From Halanaerobium sp. (GTDB lineage: Bacteria > Bacillota > Halanaerobiia > Halanaerobiales > Halanaerobiaceae), in the NCBI GenBank assembly GCA_003070825.1, contig QBLP01000003.1, positions 1 through 33,604 of the forward strand: DNA of 33,604 nucleotides, read 5' to 3'. Of this stretch, positions 8,401-17,069 are shown piece after piece. Both the position numbers and the translations under genes were made by a program. The notes beneath the pieces are model-generated. The model saw only the letters and a program-made list of their open reading frames with translations. It was not told the DNA's origin and ran no database searches. Each line of letters starts with the position of its first letter. The stretch's first letter is position 1.

Positions 8401-10082
8401 TTCCCTTCTGAGCCTAAAAAGGTGTTGGTAGCTGTAATCAGTTTTTCTCTAATCGAATCAATAGGGGGATTGGTTACCTGAGCAAAGCGCTGCTTAAAAT
8501 AATTGTATAAAAGCTGCGGCTGGTCAGATAAAACTGCCAGGGAAGCATCATTACCCATTGAGCCAATTGGATCAACTCCATCTCTGGCCATCGGAATTAA
8601 AATCTTCTGCAGGTCTTCATAACTGTAGCCGAAACTCTTCTGCAGTTTAACCAGGGCAGAGGTCTGCAAATCCTTTACTCCAGATTCTTCTTTTGTAGCT
8701 TCTGACTTCTCTAATTTAGTTTTTAAATCTTTCAATTCTATAAGCTCTTCTTTTAACCAGTTGCCATAGGGCTCTGCTGCTGCAATCTCTGCCTTCAGTT
8801 CCTGGTCATTAATTATTCTTCCCTTTTCGGTATCTAAAAGCAGCATTTTACCTGGCTCCAGGCGCTGTTTGCTGACAACCTTCTCCTCCGGCAGCTCCAG
8901 TACACCTACCTCTGATGATAAAATTAAGAGATCATCATCTGTTAGATAATAGCGGGATGGGCGAAGACCATTGCGATCCAGCACTGCTCCCACCTGAGTT
9001 CCGTCAGTAAAGGCCATAGCAGCCGGACCATCCCAGGCTTCCATAATTGTATTGTGGTAATGATAAAAATCTCGCTTCTTTGTTTCCATCTTCTCATTGT
9101 GCTCCCAGGGCTCTGGAATCATCATCATCACCGAATGGGCCAGTGAGCGGCCGTTTAAAGCTAAAAACTCTAAAACATTATCAAAACGAGCTGAATCACT
9201 GCCTTCAGGAGCAATAACCGGCAGCAGCTCTTTTAAATCATCACTGAATATATCACTCTCAAACATCCCTTCCCGGGCCCGCATCCAGTTTTGATTACCC
9301 AGCATGGTATTGATCTCACCATTGTGGATTAGATAGCGGTTGGGATGAGCCCTTTCCCAGGAGGGAAAGGTATTGGTGCTGAAGCGCGAATGCACTAAGG
9401 CAATCGCGGTTTTTAGCTCCGGCTGACTTAGATCCGGGAAAAATCCTTCCAGCTGCTCGGGAGTCAACATCCCCTTATATACTAAGGTGCGGCTGGAGAG
9501 AGAGGCAAAATAGAGCTCTCCCCGATACTCCGAGTTACGAATCTTATTTTCAATTTTCTTGCGGATCAAATATAATTTTCTTTCAAAATCTATTCCCTGC
9601 TCTACTCCTTTAGACTTCTCAATAAAAATTTGATAAAAATCTGGCCTAACTTCTAATGCTGATTTTCCAATCCCTGCTGTCTGAACGGGAACTTCCCGCC
9701 AGCCAATAAGCTTTTGTCCTGCTGCTTCTACAATTTCTTTGACAATTGCCTGAACTTTTTCTCGCTTCTCTTCTTCTCGGGGCAGAAAAACCATTCCTGC
9801 TCCATATTCTCCTTTTTCTGGGAGAGATACTCCCTCAGTCTCCATCTGCTGCCTCAAAAAGCTGTCAGGAAGCTGAATCAGGATACCGGCACCATCACCA
9901 GTATTCTCTTCACTACCACTTGCTCCCCGGTGGCTTAAATTGACCAGAACTTCTAAAGCCTGCTCAACTATCTGATGTGATTTTCTACCTTTAATATGGC
10001 TTACAAATCCCATACCACAGGCATCATGTTCAAATTCTGGACTGTACAATCCCTGCTTCTCAGGCATCTTTGTAAAAGTCAT
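5469..10082 (-). CDS. gltB: Glutamate synthase (NADPH) large subunit
   Basis: This is the large, catalytic half of glutamate synthase. It begins with a 21-residue propeptide followed by '[11 protein letters not shown]', where the Cys becomes the N-terminal nucleophile of the class II glutaminase. The central region and the FMN/2-oxoglutarate synthase domain follow ('[13 protein letters not shown]', '[10 protein letters not shown]', '[13 protein letters not shown]', '[12 protein letters not shown]'). The [3Fe-4S] cysteines lie in '[15 protein letters not shown]'. The C-terminal GXGXG beta-helix repeats include '[17 protein letters not shown]'. Length, about 1,537 residues, is normal. I use the Met at MTFTK because AAGGA lies nine bases upstream; the track's first ATG touches the ribosome site. 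With gltD it forms an ammonium-assimilation operon, probably controlled by the palindromes upstream. Confidence 0.97.
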   Translation of the reverse strand: MTFTKMPEKQGLYSPEFEHDACGMGFVSHIKGRKSHQIVEQALEVLVNLSHRGASGSEENTGDGAGILIQLPDSFLRQQMETEGVSLPEKGEYGAGMVFLPREEEKREKVQAIVKEIVEAAGQKLIGWREVPVQTAGIGKSALEVRPDFYQIFIEKSKGVEQGIDFERKLYLIRKKIENKIRNSEYRGELYFASLSSRTLVYKGMLTPEQLEGFFPDLSQPELKTAIALVHSRFSTNTFPSWERAHPNRYLIHNGEINTMLGNQNWMRAREGMFESDIFSDDLKELLPVIAPEGSDSARFDNVLEFLALNGRSLAHSVMMMIPEPWEHNEKMETKKRDFYHYHNTIMEAWDGPAAMAFTDGTQVGAVLDRNGLRPSRYYLTDDDLLILSSEVGVLELPEEKVVSKQRLEPGKMLLLDTEKGRIINDQELKAEIAAAEPYGNWLKEELIELKDLKTKLEKSEATKEESGVKDLQTSALVKLQKSFGYSYEDLQKILIPMARDGVDPIGSMGNDASLAVLSDQPQLLYNYFKQRFAQVTNPPIDSIREKLITATNTFLGSEGNLLKPDAKSCRQLELEHPLLTNEELELIKEMDQPGFKTAALEIVFDKEKESLEMRMEELFKEAEELIAEGVNILILSDRGVNGSKVAVPALLAVSGLHHYLIEKGLRTELSLVLESGEPKEVHHFSVLIGYGLDAVNPYLAFASLEELVEKGHLEITKDEAKQKYIKAAVKGVVKVMAKMGISTVQSYRGAQIFEAIGISEEVIDKYFCRTASRIGGIGIEEIEKESIMRHDSAFKGIKVEKETLETGGNFSWRKDGEEHLYDPETIYLLQRAVREDNYDLFKEYRAKINDQSTKMLTLRGLLEPEYQPEPIPLEEVEPAAEIMKRFKTGAMSYGSISQEAHEALAIAMNRIGGKSNTGEGGENPERFTPDQNGDLRSSAIKQVASGRFGVNSHYLVNAQEIQIKMAQGAKPGEGGQLPGKKVYPWIAETRGTTPGVGLISPPPHHDIYSIEDLAQLIHDLKNANREARINVKLVSEVGVGTVAAGVAKGKADVILISGYDGGTGASPRTSIRHAGLPWELGLAETHQTLVLNDLRDRVTLETDGKIMTGKDLAVAAMLGAEEYGFATTPLVALGCVMMRVCSKNTCPVGVATQDPELRKKFQGKPEHVVNFMRFMAEDFRHELAALGFRSVNELVGRVDKLKQDKTRDHWKAKGLDYSSILYQPEQAKEKAVYCQQEQDHGLEKSLDLRELLELTKESVENGFRLEKDLKIKNTDRVVGTILGSEITKRYGAEGLKEDTIQLNFTGSAGQSFAAFLPQGVTFRLKGDSNDYLAKGLSGAKVIVEKSESSKFKAEENIIIGNVAFFGATSGEAYIEGKAGERFCVRNSGVNAVVEGLGDHGCEYMTGGRVVVLGQVGRNFAAGMTGGTAYVFDSEADFKAKVNGDMVELDYLTKTEDEAVVKEMIEEHLKYTGSDRAAEILNNWVNYREKFIRVMPRDYQRMINAIADFEAQGLKKDAALMKAFEENAHDKARVSGN

Positions 10083-10130
10083 ATAAATCATTCCTTCTCT
10101 CTTAAATTAGTTTGTGCTTAATTTCTCTTA

Positions 10131-10167
10131 AACCAGGTTCAATAAGATGTTTTTGAACCTGGTTCAA
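10131..10167 (-). promoter_or_regulatory. Twin palindromic operator-like sites before gltB
   Basis: TTGAACCTGGTTCAA (10153-10167) is a perfect 15-base palindrome around a central T. A second, slightly shorter copy, AACCAGGTT flanked by TCAA on one side (10131-10142), lies 25 bp away centre to centre. Together they also form a 12-bp inverted repeat with a 10-base loop. They start 49 bases before the gltB start codon. On the minus strand TTGAAC, 17 bases, then TATTGA could serve as a promoter built from these same bases, so a bound regulator would interfere with it. The regulator is unknown; the sequence is not a GltC, Rex or Fur site that I recognise. Confidence 0.55.
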
Positions 10168-10280
10168 ATAAATATATATCTTTTTGGTGTACTATTCAGT
10201 ATAGAACTAAAGATGATAACTGTAAATAGACTGGCTGATTTCTATACTTGTATACAGGGATTATATTTTTAAAAAACAAA

Positions 10281-10305
10281 AGCACCATCCTTAATGGACA
10301 GTGCT
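10281..10305 (-). terminator. Intrinsic terminator of the FliD-like gene
   Basis: AGCAC and GTGCT bracket a partly paired ATCC/GGA hairpin. The minus strand continues as TTTTGTTTTTTAAAA. Confidence 0.65.
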
Positions 10306-10339
10306 CTGTTAATCAAAATTATTAAATTAATTGACTGAT

Positions 10340-11050
10340 CTAAGAATACATATCAACAATCAAACCATTTTCCAGCATATTTTCAGCAGTATCTTCTGCT
10401 GAGTAAAGGGCCAGCTCTGAATCAAAATCCATAAAAGTAGCCGGCGGCTCCTCTTCCAGGCTGCTGATTTGCTGTAACAGATCACTCAAAAAACCAGTTT
10501 CCGAACTCATAACTGATCTTAGCTCTTCAACATTTTCTGTTAGAGCTGTTTCAAACTCTTCCGTATTCACCTCAAGTTGTCCAAATTGATCTATTTCGAT
10601 GCCGATATTATTTAACTCTTCTGCAGCCAATTCTGCTGTATTACTTAAATCATCAGCTGCCTGAATACTATTATAGTTACTATTCTCACGTAAACTAGTA
10701 AGAGTCTGATTATATGATTCTACCAGATTTTCTGTGCTTTCCAGAATCTCAGCTTGACTACCGGAACTCAGAGAATCCTCAACTTGAGTAATTTTATTCT
10801 CCATTTCAGAAAGTGAAAACTCAAATTCTTCTACTGACTGCTGCATTTCCACAACTGAACTACTTTCAAAATCTGTGACATCAAATAAAGACTGCTGCTC
10901 AGAAAATAAATCTCCTGTTTCTACTGGATTAGCTATTTCACTCTGAATATTAGTATAAGGATTGGTAAATAAATTATCATCAGTATTATTATAAAGGGAA
11001 TAATTGTTTAATGAATCAAAAAAAGCAGCTGAATTAAGTCCATTAATCAT
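10340..11050 (-). CDS. Orphan protein resembling the FliD (hook-associated protein 2) C-terminal region
   Basis: The protein is strongly acidic, has no signal peptide, and is mostly helical with probable coiled coils (about residues 60-115). The stretch from about 105 to 195 reads like the end of the flagellar cap protein FliD: 'LVESYNQTLTSLREN', then 'IGIEIDQFGQLEVNTEEF', then 'LTENVEELRSVM'. This follows the FliD order of a helix, a 'GI-x-D-x-x-G-x-L' strand and a helix that ends in a filament-cap segment. At 236 residues it is about half of a FliD, and the N-terminal half is unlike it. AGGAGGG precedes the ATG. It could be a minor flagellar or cell-surface protein; the assignment is tentative. 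Confidence 0.6.
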   Translation of the reverse strand: MINGLNSAAFFDSLNNYSLYNNTDDNLFTNPYTNIQSEIANPVETGDLFSEQQSLFDVTDFESSSVVEMQQSVEEFEFSLSEMENKITQVEDSLSSGSQAEILESTENLVESYNQTLTSLRENSNYNSIQAADDLSNTAELAAEELNNIGIEIDQFGQLEVNTEEFETALTENVEELRSVMSSETGFLSDLLQQISSLEEEPPATFMDFDSELALYSAEDTAENMLENGLIVDMYS

Positions 11051-11188
11051 AGTATCCCTCCTGACTTATTAACATTATATTAATTTTCTGAAATCATTTC
11101 AAGTAATTCAGCGGTGTTAAACTTCTCTTTCTATTATTCTGATTTTCTTTTCCACTTAATTTCAGCTTAAAATATAAAATTTAAATAA

Positions 11189-12819
11189 AACAGGAATTTC
11201 AATAGATATCCCGAAATATATTATAGTGACCAAAATTTAACTGTCATTATAGCAATCACCAACAGTTTTAACTGGATTCTGGAAGATATAATTTTTGAAA
11301 ATGAAATCAACAATGTAGCACAGAAATCAGAACTAACAGCCAACTGGTTTGAAGAAAAGAAGTCTGATTTAGAAATTTATGCCAACACACAGGTGGTTCA
11401 GTACGGCAGCTGGCAGGAAAAATTAAATTATCTGGACGGAGAACTGCAGAAAAGAGAAAATAATTATTTTTTCTTCTTTATTGCCGACCAGAATGGAGAT
11501 TACAGCACCACCATTGAGAGAGCTGCAGGTAATATCAGTGATCGCAATTACTTCAACCAGGTTTTAAATGGTAAAACTGTGATCTCAGAACCGGTGATTT
11601 CTAAATCTACTGACAAGCCAATCATTGTTATTGCTTCACCAATAGCAGCTGAGAATCTTTCTTTGCTCGGTGCCACCATCGAAATTAAGGACTTATCAAG
11701 CTATATCAATAGATATACCAGTAATAAAGAAGGAATCTATTCATTTTTAATTAACGGCCAGGGCAATATAGTTGCTCATCCAGATCAAAAAAATTTAAAC
11801 AGCCACCTTTTTTATAATTACAGCAGCTTTTTTGATTATGAATATAATTTTATAAAAAATATAATACATAAGGAACAGGGAAATTTAACCTTTAGAGAAA
11901 ATGAAAAAGAAAAACATGCCTTTTATCAGACAATACCGGGGACTGAGAGCTGGAAGGAGAAAAATTATATCTCTGTGCGGTTGGAATCGATGATTTTAAG
12001 GTCATTAATGACAGTTTTGGCCATGATGCAGGGGATCAAATTTTAAAGAAACTTGCAGCTCGACTTTCAAATCAGCTGGCAGCTGCACTTAAAAATGAAG
12101 AATTCATCCTGCACTATCAGAGCTTTAATGACGGTGAAAGCGAAAAAGTGGTCGGTTTTGAAACTCTAATCAGGTGGCAGCATCCAGAAAAAGGTTTAAT
12201 TCCACCCGGAGTTTTTATTCCTCTGGCAGAAGAGAATGGTTTTATCATAGAAATCGGAAACTGGGTTTTAGAAAAAGCCTGCCGCGAAATTAAAGAGCTC
12301 AATGATCACTTAAAAAGCGATTATTATCTTTCGGTCAATGTCAGTCCGGAGCAGTTTATTGATAAGAATTTTATCAACACTGTAGAAAATGTGCTCAATA
12401 GAACCGGTCTCAAGCCGCAGAATCTGGAATTAGAAATTACTGAAAGAACAACTGTAGAAAATATTGATTATACAATTGAGCTCTTGGAACAGCTGAACCA
12501 GCTGGGGGTTAAAACGGCCATTGATAATTTTGGTACCGGCTATTCTTCTTTAAATTACATTAAGGAATTTGCAATCAATACTTTAAAAATAGATAAATCC
12601 TTTATTGATGACTTTTTAAATAACCTCAACAACCGGGCCATAGTCAACACAATTATCACCCTGGCCCACAACCTGAATCTAAAGGTAGTTGCAGAAGGAG
12701 TGGAAAGTAAGGAGCAGGCTGAACAGCTTAAAGAAGCCGGCTGTGATATTATTCAGGGGTATTACTACAGCCATCCAGTTCCACTGGCAGAGATCAGGAA
12801 AGAGTTTGGGAAAAGCTAA
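11189..12819 (+). pseudogene. Decayed Cache-GGDEF-EAL cyclic-di-GMP signalling protein
   Basis: Three joined pieces of one former receptor can be read. From 11189 the frame encodes a partial membrane helix ('LTVIIAITNSFNWIL') and an extracellular double-Cache sensor ('WFEEKKSDLEIYANTQ', 'DRNYFNQVLNGKTVISEP'), but no start codon precedes the sensor. The frame then breaks near 11985: 'DDFKVINDSFGHDAGDQ', the middle of a GGDEF domain, continues in another frame, so the second membrane helix and the first part of GGDEF are missing. After 'LAARLSNQ' the sequence jumps, in frame, to the start of an EAL domain ('NEEFILHYQS'), so the GGDEF signature itself is gone. The EAL part is nearly complete ('ETLIRW', 'LELEITERT', 'AEGVES') but has DN for the metal-binding DD. 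The ORF track shows only two fragments of it. Confidence 0.85.
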
Positions 12820-12864
12820 AAGTGATTCAATAAGTTAATATTTTGTATATGAATTAGAATTTCA

Positions 12865-12899
12865 AAAACTGTTTCCTATTAAGGGGAAGCAGTTTTTTT
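12865..12899 (+). terminator. Intrinsic terminator after the EAL remnant
   Basis: AAAACTG-TTCC pairs with GGAA-CAGTTTT around a short loop, with one internal mismatch. A run of seven T follows on the plus strand. It may also stop leftward transcription from the ATPase gene, but the T run is better on the plus strand. Confidence 0.75.
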
Positions 12900-12944
12900 A
12901 TGCCGTATAATTTTGATAATCTATAACCAATATAAACTCCTGAT

Positions 12945-14669
12945 TTAATATCTAACTGAACATTTTTTACCTTTAAATCCAAGTCCAATCTCGACAATTC
13001 TTTTTACACCTGTTTTTTTTATCCCTGCTGGATATTCCTTCTCTTTAATCTGCTTTAGAGCCTCAGCTGCAGCTTTTTGAACACTAACTTTAGAATTACT
13101 GTACTCATTTTTAAATTCCAGAACATAAGCCTTGCTGTCTTTATCTTCCGGCATTATAACAAGATCAGGCCGCCCCTGACCAAACTCCTGGTTGCTTAAA
13201 ATATAATAATTATCATCCAGATAAAGCATCAGTCCCAGCATTAAACCATGGAAGAAATTTTCTTGTTTTTCTCTTTCCTCTCCCCTGCTCGAAATTTTCA
13301 AAACTGAAGAACTGTCATAATAACTAATATTAGCCATTAATAAGTCTTCTAGAAGCACTTCAAAAGACTCAAAATCCTCTGCCAGTAGTGATTTAATTAA
13401 ATTCTGAATTAAGGCTGCACTTTTATTTTCCTGAGCAAACCAATTGTCTAATATATTTTTATAAATTTCTTTTATCTCTTTATTTGGAATACTAAAATTA
13501 TAATAATTATCTTTAGAATCTTTAAGCTCTGCTTTTAAATACCCTGAGTGAAGCAAAAAACTTAGTGCCTTATCAACATTATTAAAAATGTCTTCGTAAA
13601 TAATATTTTTTTCCAGTTTTTCAGTTAAAAAATCATCCTTAAGTAAAGTTTCCAAATAACTTTTACTTTTTAACTGATCAAGCTTAAAACAGCGCCTGAG
13701 CAGAGAATTATCTCCACTATTTATCCAGTAACTTTGTGGTTGATGATTAGAATCTGCTAAAAAGTTGAGCATACTCCAGGGATTATAGATTATTGTGTCT
13801 CTGCCAAAAAGGTAGCCATTATACCATTCTCTTACCGTATTTTCTTGAGACTCTAAAGAATAATAGTTTAGCAGTTCTCTAACTTCAGTTTCTGTAAAGC
13901 CAAACTTATCCTTTGCCAGGCTATCACTTAAATCTGCTGTAATCGCATTATTAAAACCACTAAACATACTTTCCTGTGAAATCTTCATAATCCCAGTAAT
14001 TAAAGCCTTCTCTAGCTCTGGATTATCCTTCATAGTATCAACCATAAAAGCTCTCATTATATCAAGCATTTCTGTATAATAATCATTTAGTTTTGCATAA
14101 TGTAAGGGAGTATCATATTCATCAATTAAAACTATTACTTTTTGTTGATAATACTTTTTTAAATAACTGCTTAAATTTCTAATTGCTGAAGTAAAATCAA
14201 AAATATCTGCTTTTTTTGTCATAATTTTACTAAATTCTTCTTTTTGAAAATCCATTAACAGATCACTCTGCAGTAAATAACTGTGTCTTAAATATTCGGA
14301 AGCAATTTCCTCTTTAAAAGCAGCCGCTGCAAAATCCCAGTTAGAGGCTTTAACTTTTTTAAATGAAAGTTCAATAACTGGGTACTTACAGAAATGCTCA
14401 TCTCTAATCTCAGTATTGTCCATAATCCGAAGACCATTAAAACATTTACTGATTTCAGCCTGACAATAGTCGCTATTTTTTGGGTTCTGCAGAAAGTATT
14501 TTAGCATGGAAAAATTCAAGCTCTTACCAAAACGTCTGGGCCGAGTAATCAAAGTTACTTTTGTTATTGATTCCAGCAACTCTGAAATTAATAATGATTT
14601 ATCTACAAAATAAGCATCTTTTTCTCTTAATTCTTTAAAATCATCGATACCAATTGGAATTTTCTTCAT
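12945..14669 (-). CDS. AAA-ATPase-like protein with C-terminal PD-(D/E)XK nuclease domain (DUF1703 type)
   Basis: The N-terminus 'KIPIGIDDFKELRE', followed by 'YFVDKSLLISELL' and the atypical Walker A loop 'TRPRRFGKSLNFSML' (about 41-55), marks the AAA-ATPase-like family seen in many anaerobes. Walker B is 'KVIVLIDEYDTPLHYA' (about 176). The C-terminal domain has 'QGRPDLVIMPED', then 'YVLEFKNEY', the Asp and Glu-x-Lys of a PD-(D/E)XK nuclease fold. The biochemical role of the family is unknown; multicopy occurrence in genomes and the nuclease fold suggest a mobile or defence-related gene. AAGGAGG precedes the ATG, and it has its own promoter. Confidence 0.85.
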   Translation of the reverse strand: MKKIPIGIDDFKELREKDAYFVDKSLLISELLESITKVTLITRPRRFGKSLNFSMLKYFLQNPKNSDYCQAEISKCFNGLRIMDNTEIRDEHFCKYPVIELSFKKVKASNWDFAAAAFKEEIASEYLRHSYLLQSDLLMDFQKEEFSKIMTKKADIFDFTSAIRNLSSYLKKYYQQKVIVLIDEYDTPLHYAKLNDYYTEMLDIMRAFMVDTMKDNPELEKALITGIMKISQESMFSGFNNAITADLSDSLAKDKFGFTETEVRELLNYYSLESQENTVREWYNGYLFGRDTIIYNPWSMLNFLADSNHQPQSYWINSGDNSLLRRCFKLDQLKSKSYLETLLKDDFLTEKLEKNIIYEDIFNNVDKALSFLLHSGYLKAELKDSKDNYYNFSIPNKEIKEIYKNILDNWFAQENKSAALIQNLIKSLLAEDFESFEVLLEDLLMANISYYDSSSVLKISSRGEEREKQENFFHGLMLGLMLYLDDNYYILSNQEFGQGRPDLVIMPEDKDSKAYVLEFKNEYSNSKVSVQKAAAEALKQIKEKEYPAGIKKTGVKRIVEIGLGFKGKKCSVRY

Positions 14670-14704
14670 TAGGCTGCCTCCTTCAAAGGGATTTCCATAA
14701 CTTT

Positions 14705-14732
14705 ATTATAGCACATAATTATTTTTAAACAA
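14705..14732 (-). promoter_or_regulatory. Promoter of the DUF1703-type gene
   Basis: The minus strand has TTGTTT, 16 bases, then TATAAT, about 35 bases before the start codon. The -10 is perfect and the -35 matches TTGACA at three positions. Confidence 0.5.
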
Positions 14733-14740
14733 AAATTAAA

Positions 14741-14772
14741 AAATCTGCCATCATAAATTTGACAGCAGATTT
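14741..14772 (-). terminator. Intrinsic terminator of the protease-inhibitor pair
   Basis: AAATCTGC and GCAGATTT form an 8-bp stem around a 16-base loop, and the minus strand continues with a T-rich run. It closes the protease/inhibitor transcription unit. Confidence 0.75.
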
Positions 14773-14785
14773 TATCTAAAAATAT

Positions 14786-15208
14786 CTAATCTCTCACCAA
14801 TACCAGATACTTAACCGTCTTTTTCGCCTCACCACAACTTCTGGCAAGCTCAAAAGTTAATAGCTGATAGCCGGCCTCCAGACCGCGGAAAGTCCAGCTT
14901 TTTATTCCTCCCCGCCCAACAAGCTGGCGGGAATTTTCGGCTTCAGATTTTTCACTTTCTGAATCCTCAGCTTCTGAATTAGGAGTTAGTGGTTCATATT
15001 CCTCTTTCAAAAGCTGCAAATTTTCAGCATTTGATTCATTCAGATGCCAGCGGTAGCCGGTGCTCGGGTTTTCATATAACTTGATCTCTATGACCTCTTC
15101 TACACTTAATTCTCTCAGACTCGCAGCAGAGCTAATTCCACTAAGTAAAATGAGAATTACTGTCAGGAGTATAAGTTTTAAAGTCAGGTTATTAAATAAG
15201 TTCTTCAA
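14786..15208 (-). CDS. Secreted chagasin-type (I42) cysteine-protease inhibitor
   Basis: Chagasin-family proteins block papain-like proteases by inserting three loops into the active-site cleft. This one has a signal peptide (about residues 1-28), the first loop 'NPSTGYRW' (family NPTTGY), and the second loop 'GRGGIKSWTF' (family GxGG). The third loop lies near 'FELARSCGEAKK', where the usual RPW is replaced by RSC. An acidic insert of about 20 residues rich in Ser and Glu lies between loops one and two and lengthens it to 140 residues. It starts at a TTG behind GAGGTGA and begins 19 bases after the protease stop, so protease and inhibitor are probably co-transcribed. Its target is most likely that neighbouring protease, by inference from position. 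Confidence 0.85.
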   Translation of the reverse strand: MKNLFNNLTLKLILLTVILILLSGISSAASLRELSVEEVIEIKLYENPSTGYRWHLNESNAENLQLLKEEYEPLTPNSEAEDSESEKSEAENSRQLVGRGGIKSWTFRGLEAGYQLLTFELARSCGEAKKTVKYLVLVRD

Positions 15209-15227
15209 TTATAGTCACCTCTGCTCT

Positions 15228-16955
15228 CTATTTGATTGAAATCTCTTCGACACTGCTCTGGTAGCCGTCATCATAACCAACCACAGTATTCGCATGGTCT
15301 AAATAGGGGTCACTGTAATTATCGACTGTCCAGATACCGCTATCATTATACTGAGTACTGTCAATGGCGGCTGAAAGTAAATAGCCCTGATCCAGAAGAT
15401 CTTTAACCGCCTCAATATCTGTATAATTATTAATCTGCAGATAATAAATTGGATAGTCAACCCGGTGAGCGGCAGCAGTTCTCCAGGCGGCTTCACTTCC
15501 CCAGCTTAAGTATTCGCTGTCATCAGCCGGCATCTCCTCCCAGCTGGCAGCACCAAGGTTGGCAAGCATCATCAAATTATCAGTATAATAACTACCTCCA
15601 TCCTGACCATCATTAACCAGCTGGTAAATGAAATCGGGACTCATCAGCTGGCTCTGATCTACACCACTTACAGAATCAGCACTTAGATCCCAGCCCTGAT
15701 CTCGAGCCTGATAAAAGCCAAGCATATAATAAACTGTACTCCAGGAAGCACAGGAGCCCTCAGTCCCCTGATTACCTACCGGAGGAAAATGCTGAGAAGC
15801 AGAGTGGTCAAGATTAGCTTCCCCGGCAACCTTGATTTCACCATCTCCCAATTCTGTACTGTCAAGAGTTTTAACTATTCCGCTTTCCAGAGCATCTTTC
15901 ATCTCTGCAGCAGAAAGTTCCTTTAAGCCTCTGCCAAAATCAGCAGCCGAATTGCTGCTGTTACTCTGAGCCCTGATGTTTTTCTCCCTTCTGCTCCTCC
16001 AGTCGGCCTCAGTATAATCCCTGACATATCTATCCAACCCGGAGCTGCTCAAAGCCTGAGCCGAAACACTGCTTTCAACCGTCACATTCATCGTGAAACT
16101 TTTCGAATTACCGGCTCCAATTTTCTCTGAGCTCAGATTGGAGCTGTAGGTATTATCCGGATTTGCGGGATAATCTGAGTACTCTTCTATCTCCCAGTTC
16201 TTTAAAAAGATATCACTTGTGCCTGAATTATTAATTGTGAAAGTTATTTCGCCACTTATCGGCAGCAGACTTGAGATGTCCAGAACAAGATTGTTGCCAG
16301 GGAAAGCTGAATCTCCAGCCTTATAATTTGCCTCTATATAATTCATGCTGCCGTCGTAGTCATAAGGAGCATCAGTTGGATAAAGTTTTTTCTCACCTTC
16401 AGCTGTCTCAAAGCTTATTTCTACATCCTCTCTGGAAGCTGCCTCGATTTCAAATACAGCCAGCGCTTCCGGCTGATACTGGTCCCGGGGTTCAATTAAG
16501 TATAAATCAAGATTATTGGCAATGGCGGCCTCATAACTAATATAGTGGGAACCGTCTTTAAAGGCACCCCAGCCTTCACCCCAGGAATTAATCAGCTTGA
16601 AGACTCCATTTTCATCTGTTTCCCCAGTGTTACTCTCGTCTTCTGCAACAAAAACCGCTGTTACCTCTTTGCGACTTGTATTATCTATATATTCCGGATT
16701 ATTGGTGCCGCTTAAATCTCCTTCCCAGTGGGAAAAATCGTGACCCTCGTCTGCAGCAGCCATTAATTTAGTAGTAGTCTGATCCTGTTCATCTTTGGTT
16801 ACCTCTCCTGACCCCTCTGTGCTGACAATAACATTACTGCTGCTGCCGGTGTCGGTTATTCCTGCATCACCTGCAATATCGCTTCCATTTGAACAGCCGG
16901 TCACTACACTTAACACTAATACAAATAAAACAATTAGTTTGAACTTTTTCTTCAT
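15228..16955 (-). CDS. Papain-like (C1) lipoprotein protease with permuted catalytic segments
   Basis: A lipoprotein signal peptide ends at 'VVTGC' (Cys21). Residues about 40-105 form a repeat module of the bacterial 'HWEGDLSG...VTAVF' kind. Then comes 'VFKLINSWGEGWG' (Asn123), the segment that normally ends a papain fold, followed by its usual C-terminal beta domain ('YEAAIANNLDLYLIEP', 'YQPEALAVFEI'). Only after a linker (about 300-385) does the front of the enzyme appear: 'PPVGNQGTEGSCASWS' with Gln396 and Cys402, and then 'LDHANTVVGYDD' with His554. The chain stops 21 residues after the His. All four catalytic residues are present, but the Asn part precedes the Cys/His part. It may be a natural circular permutation or the product of recombination between tandem copies. 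GGAGGT lies 12 bases before the ATG, a rather long gap. The inhibitor gene follows. Confidence 0.85.
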   Translation of the reverse strand: MKKKFKLIVLFVLVLSVVTGCSNGSDIAGDAGITDTGSSSNVIVSTEGSGEVTKDEQDQTTTKLMAAADEGHDFSHWEGDLSGTNNPEYIDNTSRKEVTAVFVAEDESNTGETDENGVFKLINSWGEGWGAFKDGSHYISYEAAIANNLDLYLIEPRDQYQPEALAVFEIEAASREDVEISFETAEGEKKLYPTDAPYDYDGSMNYIEANYKAGDSAFPGNNLVLDISSLLPISGEITFTINNSGTSDIFLKNWEIEEYSDYPANPDNTYSSNLSSEKIGAGNSKSFTMNVTVESSVSAQALSSSGLDRYVRDYTEADWRSRREKNIRAQSNSSNSAADFGRGLKELSAAEMKDALESGIVKTLDSTELGDGEIKVAGEANLDHSASQHFPPVGNQGTEGSCASWSTVYYMLGFYQARDQGWDLSADSVSGVDQSQLMSPDFIYQLVNDGQDGGSYYTDNLMMLANLGAASWEEMPADDSEYLSWGSEAAWRTAAAHRVDYPIYYLQINNYTDIEAVKDLLDQGYLLSAAIDSTQYNDSGIWTVDNYSDPYLDHANTVVGYDDGYQSSVEEISIK

Positions 16956-17032
16956 TTACTAGTATATACCTCCATAGTTGATTTGATAGTATGACTCTAA
17001 ATATTGTATTTTTTGATACATATATAAAAAGA

Positions 17033-17054
17033 CTGTAGAGATATCTCTCTACAG
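17033..17054 (-). terminator. Intrinsic terminator of the galT-gntR operon
   Basis: CTGTAGAGA and TCTCTACAG form a perfect 9-bp stem with a four-base loop. TCTTTTTATAT follows on the minus strand, 16 bases beyond the gntR stop. Confidence 0.8.
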
Positions 17055-17069
17055 CCATAAATTTCTTTG

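Noticed and set aside
5286-9943. Several plus-strand ORFs inside gltBD (for example at 5286, 6822, 7623 and 9714)
   Set aside because: They lie fully or mostly opposite conserved gltB or gltD coding sequence, have no ribosome sites, and read as low-complexity or atypical protein.
10235-10260. TTGTATACAG as a GntR-type operator
   Set aside because: It is only an 8-bp palindrome in an AT-rich gap beyond the gltB promoter, and no copy was found upstream of galT-gntR or the TRAP operon.
12117-12302. Minus-strand ORF of 61 residues
   Set aside because: It is a shadow of the EAL domain frame.
16271-17058. ORFs opposite or overlapping the protease start (89 and 63 residues)
   Set aside because: They are shadows of the protease gene and its upstream region; the 63-residue one runs through the gntR terminator hairpin.
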